NCBI GenBank assembly: GCA_016874945.1
Contig: VGSO01000055.1
Location: forward strand, 1 to 11,829
From: Deltaproteobacteria bacterium
GTDB lineage: Bacteria > Desulfobacterota > Desulfobaccia > Desulfobaccales > 0-14-0-80-60-11
Length of the DNA: 11,829 nucleotides
Reading direction: 5' to 3'
The translations under genes and the position numbers were made by a program. This document shows positions 1 through 4,862 of the stretch, in pieces (the first letter of the stretch is position 1; each line of letters starts with the position of its first letter). A model generated the notes under the pieces. The model worked only from the letters and a program-made list of their open reading frames with translations, was not told the DNA's origin and did not search any database.

Positions 1-444
1 GCGAAAAGCTGGCGTAAGTCCCGGCGGGTGGTGGCCAAGATCGAGTGGCACCGGGGCGAACTGTTCCCCCGCATCGGCTTTGTGGTCACCAACTCACGGC
101 TGCCTGCTGGTAAAGTGGTCAAGGTCTATAACGGGCGGGGAGATGTGGAAAACCGGATCAAGGAAGGCAAAAACACCCTGCGATGGGATAAGACCAGTTG
201 CCAGCGGTTTGAAGCCAACCAGGCCAGGCTGAAGATGGGGGTTCTGGCCTACAACCTCCTGCACATGATCCGGCAGTTCTATGTCTGGGGGGAAGAAGTG
301 AAGCGGTCCATTGATTGGCTGATTAAGCGTCTTATCAAGGTGGGGGCAAGAATTTCTTATCATGCCCGCAGATGGTATGTCCATGTGGCTTCGGGTTTTC
401 CCCTGGCACACCATTACCGGGCGGTGCTGGCCTGGGGCATATAG
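1..444 (+). CDS. IS1380-family transposase, C-terminal part (5' end outside window)
   Basis: The frame is open from base 1, so this is the end of a longer gene and the GTG codons near 28 are internal. It encodes the last 147 residues of a DDE transposase that would cut and paste its insertion sequence. The diagnostic match is the IS4-superfamily signature Y-x2-R-x3-E-x6-K, seen exactly as YNGRGDVENRIKEGK (about 133-177 in DNA); the E is the third catalytic acid. The ENRIKE form and the following KMGVLAYNLLH stretch are typical of the IS1380 group. The first two catalytic Asp residues lie outside the window, so intactness cannot be judged. The stop at 442-444 looks natural. No terminal inverted repeat could be identified downstream because the left end is not available for comparison. 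Confidence 0.85.
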   Translation, partial: AKSWRKSRRVVAKIEWHRGELFPRIGFVVTNSRLPAGKVVKVYNGRGDVENRIKEGKNTLRWDKTSCQRFEANQARLKMGVLAYNLLHMIRQFYVWGEEVKRSIDWLIKRLIKVGARISYHARRWYVHVASGFPLAHHYRAVLAWGI

Positions 445-757
445 GCTTCCCAGCCGGATAGCATCTGGTCGCCGAGGGATTGGTATGCCCAAAATCTGGA
501 GAAAATTGACTTTCCGCCTTAATTTATGCTATTTTGCCACTTGGAGAAGACTTGGCTTCGATAAGATGACCGTTTGGGAAATTTCACTAGGCAAGAGAGG
601 TCCCCATAACCATTTTTCGAGCGCCGTGGCCAAGACTGCGGCATAATCTCAGTTAATAGTTTTATCGATAACTGGCATATGCCCCTGTTTTTCCTTTTGG
701 CGGGAGCTTCCACCTGGTTCGCCTTAAAAAAGCGCCCCCCGGCCGCCTACATCAAGA

Positions 758-773
758 TAATAGTGTCTGTCCC
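758..773 (+). repeat. Dispersed half-repeat copy A (TAATAGTGTCTGTCCC)
   Basis: This is the first of five copies of a short repeat in the window. The same core recurs in direct orientation at 1318-1334 and 1757-1773 and in inverted orientation at 1189-1198 and 1738-1749. The downstream bases (CAATTACCCCAA) also resemble the flank of the later direct copies (CAATTTMACCCAA), so the repeated unit is longer than the core. No partner copy lies immediately beside this one. Confidence 0.8.
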
Positions 774-867
774 TCAATTACCCCAACAATTAGCACTACT
801 ACGTTAGATAATACCTCCCATATCGCCCATGATAGGACAACCATTGGATATTACTGACAATCAGTTA

Positions 868-923
868 TGTCACCCTGAGCCGTAGGCGAAGGGTCTAGAT
901 TCTTCGCTGCGCTCAGAATGACA
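868..923. repeat. 56-bp imperfect palindromic repeat with TGTCA/TGACA ends
   Basis: The sequence begins TGTCACCCTGAGC, has TCTAGA at its centre and ends GCTCAGAATGACA. Folding pairs TGTCA with TGACA, CTGAGC with GCTCAG, and GCGAAG with CTTCGC, leaving a few mismatches. Elements of this TGTCA(T/C)(T/C)CTGAGCG...GCGAAG type are, from general knowledge, scattered in intergenic DNA of many bacteria. In this window it lies 65 bases upstream of the small membrane-protein gene and could form a hairpin in either transcript. No transposase for it is visible here. Confidence 0.75.
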
Positions 924-987
924 ATATATACAAAGGGTTGTACTGAAGCAGGCGGGTAATTAACGTTGTAGTGTTAGGAACGGGCAA

Positions 988-1125
988 ATGAGTAACAAAG
1001 GCTGGTACGCGAAAATCTTTGGGCCGGGAGGGCCGGGAGAGTGGTACCACAAAGTCGCGAGATGGGCTGTTGTGTTGGGAGGATTATTACTTTTACTTGC
1101 GATTTTTGGGCTAGTGCGGCGTTAG
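988..1125 (+). CDS. Small single-pass membrane protein, 45 residues, function unknown
   Basis: An ATG at 988 opens a 45-residue frame ending at TAG 1123-1125. AGGAA at 976-980 sits at a good distance as a ribosome binding site. The N-terminal half is polar with Gly/Pro (FGPGGPGEW, residues 11-19), followed by a basic patch (HKVAR). Residues 26-43 form one hydrophobic helix with a GGLLLLL core, and the protein ends LVRR. This is the normal build of a small bacterial inner-membrane protein, but I do not recognise the family. The gene lies between a direct repeat copy (758) and an inverted one (1189), so it may be a passenger between repeat elements. It could also be a chance frame; the binding site and clean membrane helix favour a real gene. 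Confidence 0.5.
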   Translation: MSNKGWYAKIFGPGGPGEWYHKVARWAVVLGGLLLLLAIFGLVRR

Positions 1126-1182
1126 TTTGCCGATTAATCCCTTAACCCAAACACACAGAGGGAACCAAATATGGCAATTTAG

Positions 1183-1343
1183 AAAATAGGGACAGACATT
1201 TTTAAATATTACTGAGGTCAATTAATGGTTCCCATTCCTTCGCACGCCAAATTAATTTTTTAGGGGATTCGGTTGATGATAGTGAGAACAATTTTATGGC
1301 CTGAGTAATATATAAAATAATAGTGTCTGTCCCCAATTTCACC
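1183..1343. repeat. Long interrupted palindrome (~145 bp), MITE-like, built from repeat copies B and C
   Basis: Inverted copy B (GGGACAGACA, 1189-1198) and direct copy C (TAATAGTGTCTGTCCCC, 1318-1334) are the outer ends of one large imperfect inverted repeat. Moving inward, ATTACTGAGGTC (about 1208-1219) pairs with GGCCTGAGTAAT (about 1299-1310), and TTCCCA near 1230 faces TGAGAA near 1282. The perfect 10-bp palindrome AAATTAATTT (1249-1258) is close to the centre. The arms diverge in length by a few bases. No open frame is encoded. A non-autonomous mobile element or a REP-like structure is the best reading. It also accounts for most of the gene-free stretch 1126-1375. Confidence 0.7.
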
Positions 1344-1375
1344 CAATTTCAATTCCGAGACATTTTGCAAAAGGC

Positions 1376-1642
1376 TCACTTGATAAACTTTAGCAGAGCC
1401 ACCACGATGGCGCCCTGGCCGAGGATCAGGGGAATGAGCCATTTGAGGAGATCGTATTTGACGCGGTAAATCTCCGCCCGCAAAGCCAGCATCTCTTCTT
1501 TGAATTCTGACCGCGTAACCAGATTTTCATAGCCGGATTCCTGGGAAGCCTTGATTACTTCCAGAATTGCCTTGGCCTGGTCATCCGGCAGTCTTGCTGC
1601 GGTCAAAGTTTCATAAGCTTTGAGGGTGTCCACAGTTGGCAT
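1376..1642 (-). CDS. Small coiled-coil protein with C-terminal membrane anchor (DUF1640-like)
   Basis: The 88-residue product has a soluble, largely helical N-terminal part and one hydrophobic C-terminal helix (about residues 65-88, WLIPLILGQGAIVVALLKF), so it is likely anchored by its tail in the membrane. Residues 44-64 (TRSEFKEEMLALRAEIYRV) have heptad-like spacing suited to a coiled coil. The overall order, a short DTLKAYETL start, a TRSEFKEE segment, a coiled coil and a WLI..LGQGA anchor, resembles bacterial DUF1640/CCDC90-type proteins, whose role is not established. The start at 1642 has no strong Shine-Dalgarno sequence. The gene is flanked by repeat copies C (left) and D (right). The family call is from memory of the pattern and moderately sure. 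Confidence 0.7.
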   Translation of the reverse strand: MPTVDTLKAYETLTAARLPDDQAKAILEVIKASQESGYENLVTRSEFKEEMLALRAEIYRVKYDLLKWLIPLILGQGAIVVALLKFIK

Positions 1643-1728
1643 AAAAATTTAATAGCCATAAATTCAACGTTCGTCAAGGAAAATCATTTTGGTGTGTCAA
1701 TAGCACATACAGATGTCCGGTTTTCATC

Positions 1729-1773
1729 AAAAAAATAGGGACCGACACTTTAAATATAATAGTGTCTGTCCCC
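1729..1773 (-). terminator. Repeat hairpin (copies D and E) acting as a likely intrinsic terminator for the flavoprotein gene
   Basis: GGGACCGACACT (1738-1749) and AGTGTCTGTCCC (1761-1772) pair in 11 of 12 positions around the 11-base loop TTAAATATAAT. Read on the minus strand, the hairpin is followed by TATTTTTTT (1729-1737), the arrangement of a Rho-independent terminator. It lies 27 bases past the stop codon of the minus-strand flavoprotein gene (stop at 1800-1802). The same sequence is the most compact copy of the dispersed repeat, so a repeat seems to have been recruited as terminator. Hairpin and T-run are seen directly; termination is inferred. Confidence 0.6.
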
Positions 1774-1799
1774 AATTTACACCAACTTACCAAAATTCT

Positions 1800-2366
1800 C
1801 TACCCCAGTTTCTTCATCAAATAAGCCAGGTTTTCCGCCAGGGTGGCCACGGTTTTCATGCCTTCCGCGTCCTGGACGGCGTCCCCCGGCTTGAGGCCGT
1901 AGGCGATGGGCCAGTAGGTGGAGCCGGGGACGTACATGCCCATGATGACGAACCAGAACTGGAGTTGGGCGTAAGTGAAATTGACTCCGGCCCGGCGGGC
2001 CACCACGATGGGGGAGCCGGCCTTGCGGTAAAAGGGGTTGTCCCCCTGCCGGGCCACGTACCCGGCCCGGTCCAGCAAAGCCATGAGGTTGGGGGTGGCG
2101 GAGCCGAAATAGACCGGGGAACCCACCAGGAGGCCGTCGGCGGCGGCCATGGCGGTGAAGATGGGCATGAAGTCGTCTTCCTGGGCGCAGCGGTTCTTCT
2201 CCTGGGCGCACTGGAGACAGGCCCGGCAGGGGAGAATCTGCTTGTCGTGCAACGAAACGTATTCCGTTTCCAGATCCTGCTCTTTAAGCACCCGCAGGGC
2301 CTCCTGGAGCAGGTGAAAAGTGTTGCCCTGGGGGCGGGGGGAACCGGAGATGGCGATGACCTTCAT
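1800..2366 (-). CDS. Iron-sulfur flavoprotein / NADPH-dependent FMN reductase family
   Basis: The 188-residue product is a flavodoxin-fold cytoplasmic redox protein. GSPRPQGNT (residues 8-16) is the FMN phosphate loop, and GSPVYFG (82-88) is the second flavin-binding loop. Between them the cysteines C47-x2-C50-x2-C53-x6-C60 form the compact motif of Methanosarcina-type iron-sulfur flavoproteins (Isf), which ligates a [4Fe-4S] cluster. Members of that family shuttle electrons from ferredoxin and can reduce O2 or peroxide; the substrate here is unknown. I start at 2366, not at the upstream ATG at 2468, because AGGAGG (2374-2379, minus strand) lies 7 bases before it and the flavin fold begins directly (MKVIAISGSP). 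The divergent tetR gene suggests inducible control, and 1729-1773 looks like its terminator. Confidence 0.9.
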   Translation of the reverse strand: MKVIAISGSPRPQGNTFHLLQEALRVLKEQDLETEYVSLHDKQILPCRACLQCAQEKNRCAQEDDFMPIFTAMAAADGLLVGSPVYFGSATPNLMALLDRAGYVARQGDNPFYRKAGSPIVVARRAGVNFTYAQLQFWFVIMGMYVPGSTYWPIAYGLKPGDAVQDAEGMKTVATLAENLAYLMKKLG

Positions 2367-2420
2367 GAGCTTTCCTCCTGGGAAAAATTGACCGGGGCGG
2401 CCATCCGCCCGAAGGCGGCG

Positions 2421-2444
2421 CCGGTTTATTATAAATGAAACCGG
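2421..2444 (-). promoter_or_regulatory. Inverted repeat around a consensus -10 box of the flavoprotein gene
   Basis: CCGGTTT (2421-2427) and AAACCGG (2438-2444) form a perfect 7-bp inverted repeat with a 10-base centre. On the minus strand the centre reads CATTTATAAT, containing a perfect TATAAT (2428-2433). No good -35 box is found at 16-18 bases, so the promoter may depend on an activator or be weak. A protein bound to the inverted repeat would cover the -10 region. It lies about 55 bases before the start codon. Both sequence facts are visible; regulation is inferred. Confidence 0.45.
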
Positions 2445-2528
2445 GCGGTTATATCTCGGTATTTTCAAGGCTGCAAAAATTTTTCGAAATAACTACGCTC
2501 CCCGGAAAAAATGCTTGAAAAGGCATTC

Positions 2529-2552
2529 AATATGAGTGAACATTCACATATT
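2529..2552. promoter_or_regulatory. Candidate TetR operator, core GTGAACATTCAC
   Basis: GTGAA-CA-TTCAC (2536-2547) is a near-perfect 12-bp palindrome, flanked by AATAT on the left and ATATT on the right, which also mirror each other with a two-base offset. Palindromes with TGAAC/GTTCA-type halves are common TetR-family operators. It sits in the divergent intergenic region, 73 bases upstream of the tetR start. A weak promoter, TTCAAT (2526-2531) and TATTAG (2549-2554) with 17 bases between, would place the operator between the -35 and -10 boxes, consistent with autorepression. Confidence 0.5.
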
Positions 2553-2581
2553 AGTTAGGTGGGCCCAGGCCACTCTGCCGA

Positions 2582-2616
2582 ATACAGAACACAGAAAATC
2601 CAAAACAGAAAACACC
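2582..2616 (+). repeat. A-rich degenerate 7-bp tandem repeat directly before the tetR start
   Basis: Five consecutive 7-base units (ATACAGA, ACACAGA, AAATCCA, AAACAGA, AAACACC) run up to three bases before the ATG at 2620. No Shine-Dalgarno sequence is visible, so this tract is the whole translation-initiation region. A cleaner version of the same kind of repeat stands in front of the radical SAM gene at 3595-3624. Confidence 0.6.
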
Positions 2617-2619
2617 GCC

Positions 2620-3186
2620 ATGCGAGATGGATCCAAGACCAAGGAATTGATCACCGCCACGGCCCTGCGCCTCTTCGTGGAAAAGGGCATCACCGAGACC
2701 ACCATCCGGGACATCGCCGGGGCCGCGGGGGTGGCCGAGGGCACTTTATACTGCCATTACGACAGCAAGGACGCCCTGGCCTGGGACCTGTTCATTGCCA
2801 ATTACCTGGCCTTTGCCGGGGAACTTGACCGGGTGCAAGAGGAGCGCCTCACGGTGAAAACCAAGCTGGAAGCCATGATCCACAAGTTCTGCCAGTTTTT
2901 CGACGAGGACCAGGTGATGTTCAGCTATCTGCTGCTGTCCCAGCACGCCCAGCTCAAAAAAGTGACCCCGGAGATGACCACGCCGGTATCGGTGCTGCTG
3001 GACGTGGTGGCGGCAGGGATAGCGCGGGATGAGATCCCCGGCCAAGAACCCCAGGCGGCCACGGCCATGGTTTTGGGAGTGGTCCTCCAGGTGGCGGTCT
3101 TCAAGGTTTACGGCCGGATTCAACCCAGCCTCACCAGCCTGGCGGACCAGCTCACCGCGGCCTGCTGGCGGGTCCTGGAGGTGTGA
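2620..3186 (+). CDS. TetR/AcrR-family transcriptional regulator
   Basis: The 188-residue product has the TetR helix-turn-helix near its N-terminus: residues 24-50 (ITETTIRDIAGAAGVAEGTLY, then HYDSKDAL) match the family pattern, in which GTLYxHYxxKxxL closes the DNA-binding domain. Residues about 60-188 are a helical ligand-binding and dimer domain without an obvious ligand signature. I chose the ATG at 2620; a start at 2536 would add 28 residues translated from the A-rich tandem repeat and the operator region and is not credible. The gene is divergent from the flavoprotein gene, so it probably represses itself and that gene through the intergenic palindromes and responds to a small hydrophobic or redox-active molecule. 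A 6-bp hairpin (3186-3200) overlaps its stop codon but lacks a T-run. Confidence 0.92.
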   Translation: MRDGSKTKELITATALRLFVEKGITETTIRDIAGAAGVAEGTLYCHYDSKDALAWDLFIANYLAFAGELDRVQEERLTVKTKLEAMIHKFCQFFDEDQVMFSYLLLSQHAQLKKVTPEMTTPVSVLLDVVAAGIARDEIPGQEPQAATAMVLGVVLQVAVFKVYGRIQPSLTSLADQLTAACWRVLEV

Positions 3187-3235
3187 TTACTCCGAGTAAT
3201 AACTTCTCCCCATGCTTGAAAATATCAACCTTTCC

Positions 3236-3264
3236 TTGATTTTTCCGGCTTTCCTGTTAATAAT
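3236..3264 (+). promoter_or_regulatory. Candidate sigma70-type promoter for the 57-residue gene
   Basis: TTGATT (3236-3241) and AATAAT (3259-3264) are separated by 17 bases, matching the -35 in four positions and the -10 in five. The start codon of the next gene follows 29 bases after the -10 box. Confidence 0.45.
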
Positions 3265-3293
3265 TAAATGTTGAAGTTAGGAAGGGCAAGATT

Positions 3294-3467
3294 ATGACCC
3301 GGGATGAACTGAAAAACAAAATCCGGACCGCGAGCCCGGAAGGAAAGATCCCTTGCGCCGCGGCCTTCAATCTGGCCCAGGAATTGGGCGTTTCCCGCAA
3401 GGAGATGGGGGATTTGCTCAACGAATTGCGCATCAAGATCACCCAGTGCCAGTTGGGTTGTTTTTGA
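3294..3467 (+). CDS. 57-residue helix-turn-helix-like protein ending in CQLGCF
   Basis: The ATG at 3294 follows a strong ribosome binding site (AGGAAGGG, 3279-3286) and a plausible promoter. The short product starts TRDELKNKI, has a conserved-looking PCAAAFNLAQELGVSRKEMGDLLNEL segment (given here as residues 20-45) that reads as a helix-turn-helix, and ends ITQCQLGCF. Its three cysteines are C21, C52 and C56. From memory, small proteins with the same IxxCQLGCF end occur in anaerobic deltaproteobacteria and their relatives; their role is not established. The cysteines could bind a metal or iron-sulfur cluster, making it a possible redox or metal sensor, but that is inference. A short hairpin with five Ts follows, so it is probably its own transcription unit. 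Confidence 0.75.
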   Translation: MTRDELKNKIRTASPEGKIPCAAAFNLAQELGVSRKEMGDLLNELRIKITQCQLGCF

Positions 3468-3475
3468 GACAGATA

Positions 3476-3495
3476 TTGGGGGCGCCCAGCTTTTT
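3476..3495 (+). terminator. Short hairpin with T-run after the 57-residue gene
   Basis: TGGG-GGCG-CCCA (3477-3488) forms a four-base stem with a tetraloop, followed after two bases by TTTTT (3491-3495). The stem is short, so termination would be partial. It begins nine bases after the stop codon. Confidence 0.35.
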
Positions 3496-3547
3496 AATGG
3501 TGGGTGAAACGCACCCTAAATTAGCTGTACATCAAAACCGCCCGGCG

Positions 3548-3575
3548 AGGTGCGCTTGTTGTGCGGCGCGCACCT
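3548..3575. repeat. Hairpin AGGTGCGC/GCGCACCT in the radical SAM upstream region
   Basis: AGGTGCGC (3548-3555) and GCGCACCT (3568-3575) form a perfect 8-bp stem with a 12-base loop. Just upstream, GGGTGAAACGCACCC (3502-3516) is a related GTGCG-type palindromic stretch. Together they look like a degenerate dispersed intergenic repeat, not a gene; the 3353-3583 open frame over them is not credible. Confidence 0.45.
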
Positions 3576-3594
3576 TACATTGATTTTTTCATTT

Positions 3595-3624
3595 ACCGAA
3601 AACCGAAGACCGAAAACCGAAAAC
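3595..3624 (+). repeat. A-rich 7-bp tandem repeat (ACCGAAR) before the radical SAM start
   Basis: The units ACCGAAA, ACCGAAG, ACCGAAA, ACCGAAA and a partial AC follow each other without gaps, ending nine bases before the ATG at 3634. No Shine-Dalgarno sequence is present. The tract parallels the one in front of tetR. Confidence 0.75.
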
Positions 3625-3633
3625 TGTATTCAT

Positions 3634-4575
3634 ATGGCTTACCTCTTTGGCCCCATACCTTCCCGGCGCCTGGGACGCTCCCTGGGGGTGGACCTCATTC
3701 CCCGGAAGACCTGTCCGTTTGACTGCGTTTACTGCGAGGTGGGGCCCACCACCTCTAAGACCCTGGCGCGCCGGGAATACCACCCGGAAGCCATCATCCG
3801 GGAACTGGAGGCTTATCTGGCCACCGGTCCGGACCTGGACGTCATCACCCTGGCCGGGTCCGGGGAACCCACCTTGAACACCGCCTTGGGAAGCATCATC
3901 CAGGCCATTAAGCGCCTCGCGGACACCCCGGTGGCGGTGCTCACCAACGGGGCGCTGCTTTTTGACCCGGAGGTGCGCCGGGAGCTCGGCGCCGCGGACG
4001 TGGTCCTCCCTTCCCTGGATGCGGCCCGGGAGGAAACTTTCCAGCTTATCAACCGCCCGCCCGCGGGTTATACTTTAAGCAGGCTGCTGGCGGGTCTGGA
4101 GGCCTTTCGCCGGGAGTATCCGGGGCAGGTCTGGCTGGAGGTCATGATCCTCCAAGGGGTGAATGACCAGGAGGCGGAATTGGCGGCCCTGCGCCGGGCC
4201 ATTGAGCGCCTCTCCCCGGACACGGTTCAGCTCAACACTGCGGTGCGCCCGGTGGTGGAGGATTGGGCCGCGCCGGTCTCCGCCCGGGAAATGGAAGCCA
4301 TTGCGGCTTACCTCTGGGACGGCGCGGGAGTCATCGCTTCTTTCCAGGCCGCCCCGGCCAAGGATTCGCCGGTGACTGACGCCCGGTTCCTGGAGATGCT
4401 GGCCCGGCGGCCCATGACTGCCGCGGACCTGGCCCAGGTGCTGGGATTGCCTTTAAATTCAGTGAAAAAGAGGCTGCGGAGTCTCTGCGAGTCCGGCTTG
4501 ATTTCCCATAACTTCTATCAGGATCAGGGGTTTTTTCGTAGTTTGCCGGGGAGCGGCTTTCAATCAAAATCATAG
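3634..4575 (+). CDS. Radical SAM protein (COG0731-like) with C-terminal winged helix
   Basis: The 313-residue cytoplasmic enzyme has the radical SAM cluster motif C27-x3-C31-x2-C34, which binds a [4Fe-4S] cluster that cleaves S-adenosylmethionine. GSGEPT (residues 75-80) is the SAM-contacting GGE-type motif, and VLTNGALL (102-109) a conserved barrel strand. The PIPSRRLGRSLGVDLIP start (residues 8-23) is typical of the Fe-S oxidoreductase group often annotated as wyosine-base-formation-like; the substrate is not known. Residues about 255-303 form a winged helix (MTAADLAQVLGLPLNSVKKR), suggesting nucleic-acid or protein contact. I start at 3634 because an earlier start at 3550 would translate the A-rich tandem repeat. 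The gene is followed closely by the toxSAS-like pair, but the drop in GC suggests that is a separate acquisition. Confidence 0.9.
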   Translation: MAYLFGPIPSRRLGRSLGVDLIPRKTCPFDCVYCEVGPTTSKTLARREYHPEAIIRELEAYLATGPDLDVITLAGSGEPTLNTALGSIIQAIKRLADTPVAVLTNGALLFDPEVRRELGAADVVLPSLDAAREETFQLINRPPAGYTLSRLLAGLEAFRREYPGQVWLEVMILQGVNDQEAELAALRRAIERLSPDTVQLNTAVRPVVEDWAAPVSAREMEAIAAYLWDGAGVIASFQAAPAKDSPVTDARFLEMLARRPMTAADLAQVLGLPLNSVKKRLRSLCESGLISHNFYQDQGFFRSLPGSGFQSKS

Positions 4576-4616
4576 ATTTCAAGATATCCTTTAACTAGGG
4601 AAAGAGGTTAGTCAAA

Positions 4617-4862
4617 ATGGGGACATTGGACACCAAAAGTAAGATTCTACGGGATGCAGGGTATGTTTATAGCTTCGACCGAGAGGTCTATTTCAACCGG
4701 AGAACCAAGAAGATATTCAGCCTTGAGTTCATTGAGGATCATAACGAGAATGAGATTCAAAGGTGCCTCAGTGAAAACAAAGAGGGAGAGGATTGGCATT
4801 TCTATTTTAACTTTGACCCATCAGATTCAGTTAAGCGCGAAATCGAAAGTGTGCTGCGATAA
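4617..4862 (+). CDS. 81-residue protein of unknown function, candidate antitoxin
   Basis: The ATG at 4617 has an AAAGAGG ribosome binding site (about 4601-4607). The product is small, charged and soluble, with no membrane helix or signal peptide. It has alternating aromatic and hydrophobic residues (YVYSFDREVYFNRR, residues 16-29; HFYFNFD, 61-67) suggesting a small beta-rich fold and a helical tail (KREIESVL). I do not recognise the family. Its TAA overlaps the ATG of the next gene by one base (TAATG at 4860-4864), so the two are translationally coupled. Small genes directly upstream of a RelA/SpoT-type synthetase are the usual antitoxin position in toxSAS operons, hence the suggested role; it is inferred from layout only. 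Composition is lower in GC than neighbouring genes. Confidence 0.8.
   Translation: MGTLDTKSKILRDAGYVYSFDREVYFNRRTKKIFSLEFIEDHNENEIQRCLSENKEGEDWHFYFNFDPSDSVKREIESVLR

Larger units (their letters stand above)
445..987. other. Gene-poor stretch downstream of the transposase
   Basis: I see no convincing gene here. Open frames at 362-646 (+) and 519-713 (-) have no ribosome binding site, no recognisable domain and overlap the transposase end or each other. The stretch should contain the right end of the insertion sequence, but it cannot be placed without the left end. It also holds one direct half-repeat (758-773) and a 56-bp palindromic repeat (868-923), described separately. Confidence 0.6.

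Noticed and set aside
650..674. CAGTTA/TAACTG inverted repeat as the insertion-sequence end
   Set aside because: Only six bases pair, and without the left end of the insertion sequence it cannot be assigned.
758..1773. CRISPR array from the recurring short repeats
   Set aside because: Spacing is irregular (20 to 400 bases), orientation alternates and there are no uniform spacers or cas genes.
1713..2438. 241-residue plus-strand open frame over the flavoprotein gene
   Set aside because: The opposite strand encodes a clear flavoprotein with a ribosome binding site; the plus-strand translation begins in the repeat hairpin and is Gly/His-rich low-complexity.
3186..3200. ATTACT-CCG-AGTAAT hairpin as the tetR terminator
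   Set aside because: The stem is AT-rich, six bases long, overlaps the stop codon and has no T-run after it.
3353..3583. 76-residue open frame between the 57-residue gene and the radical SAM gene
   Set aside because: It overlaps the well-supported 57-residue gene out of frame and runs through a hairpin repeat.
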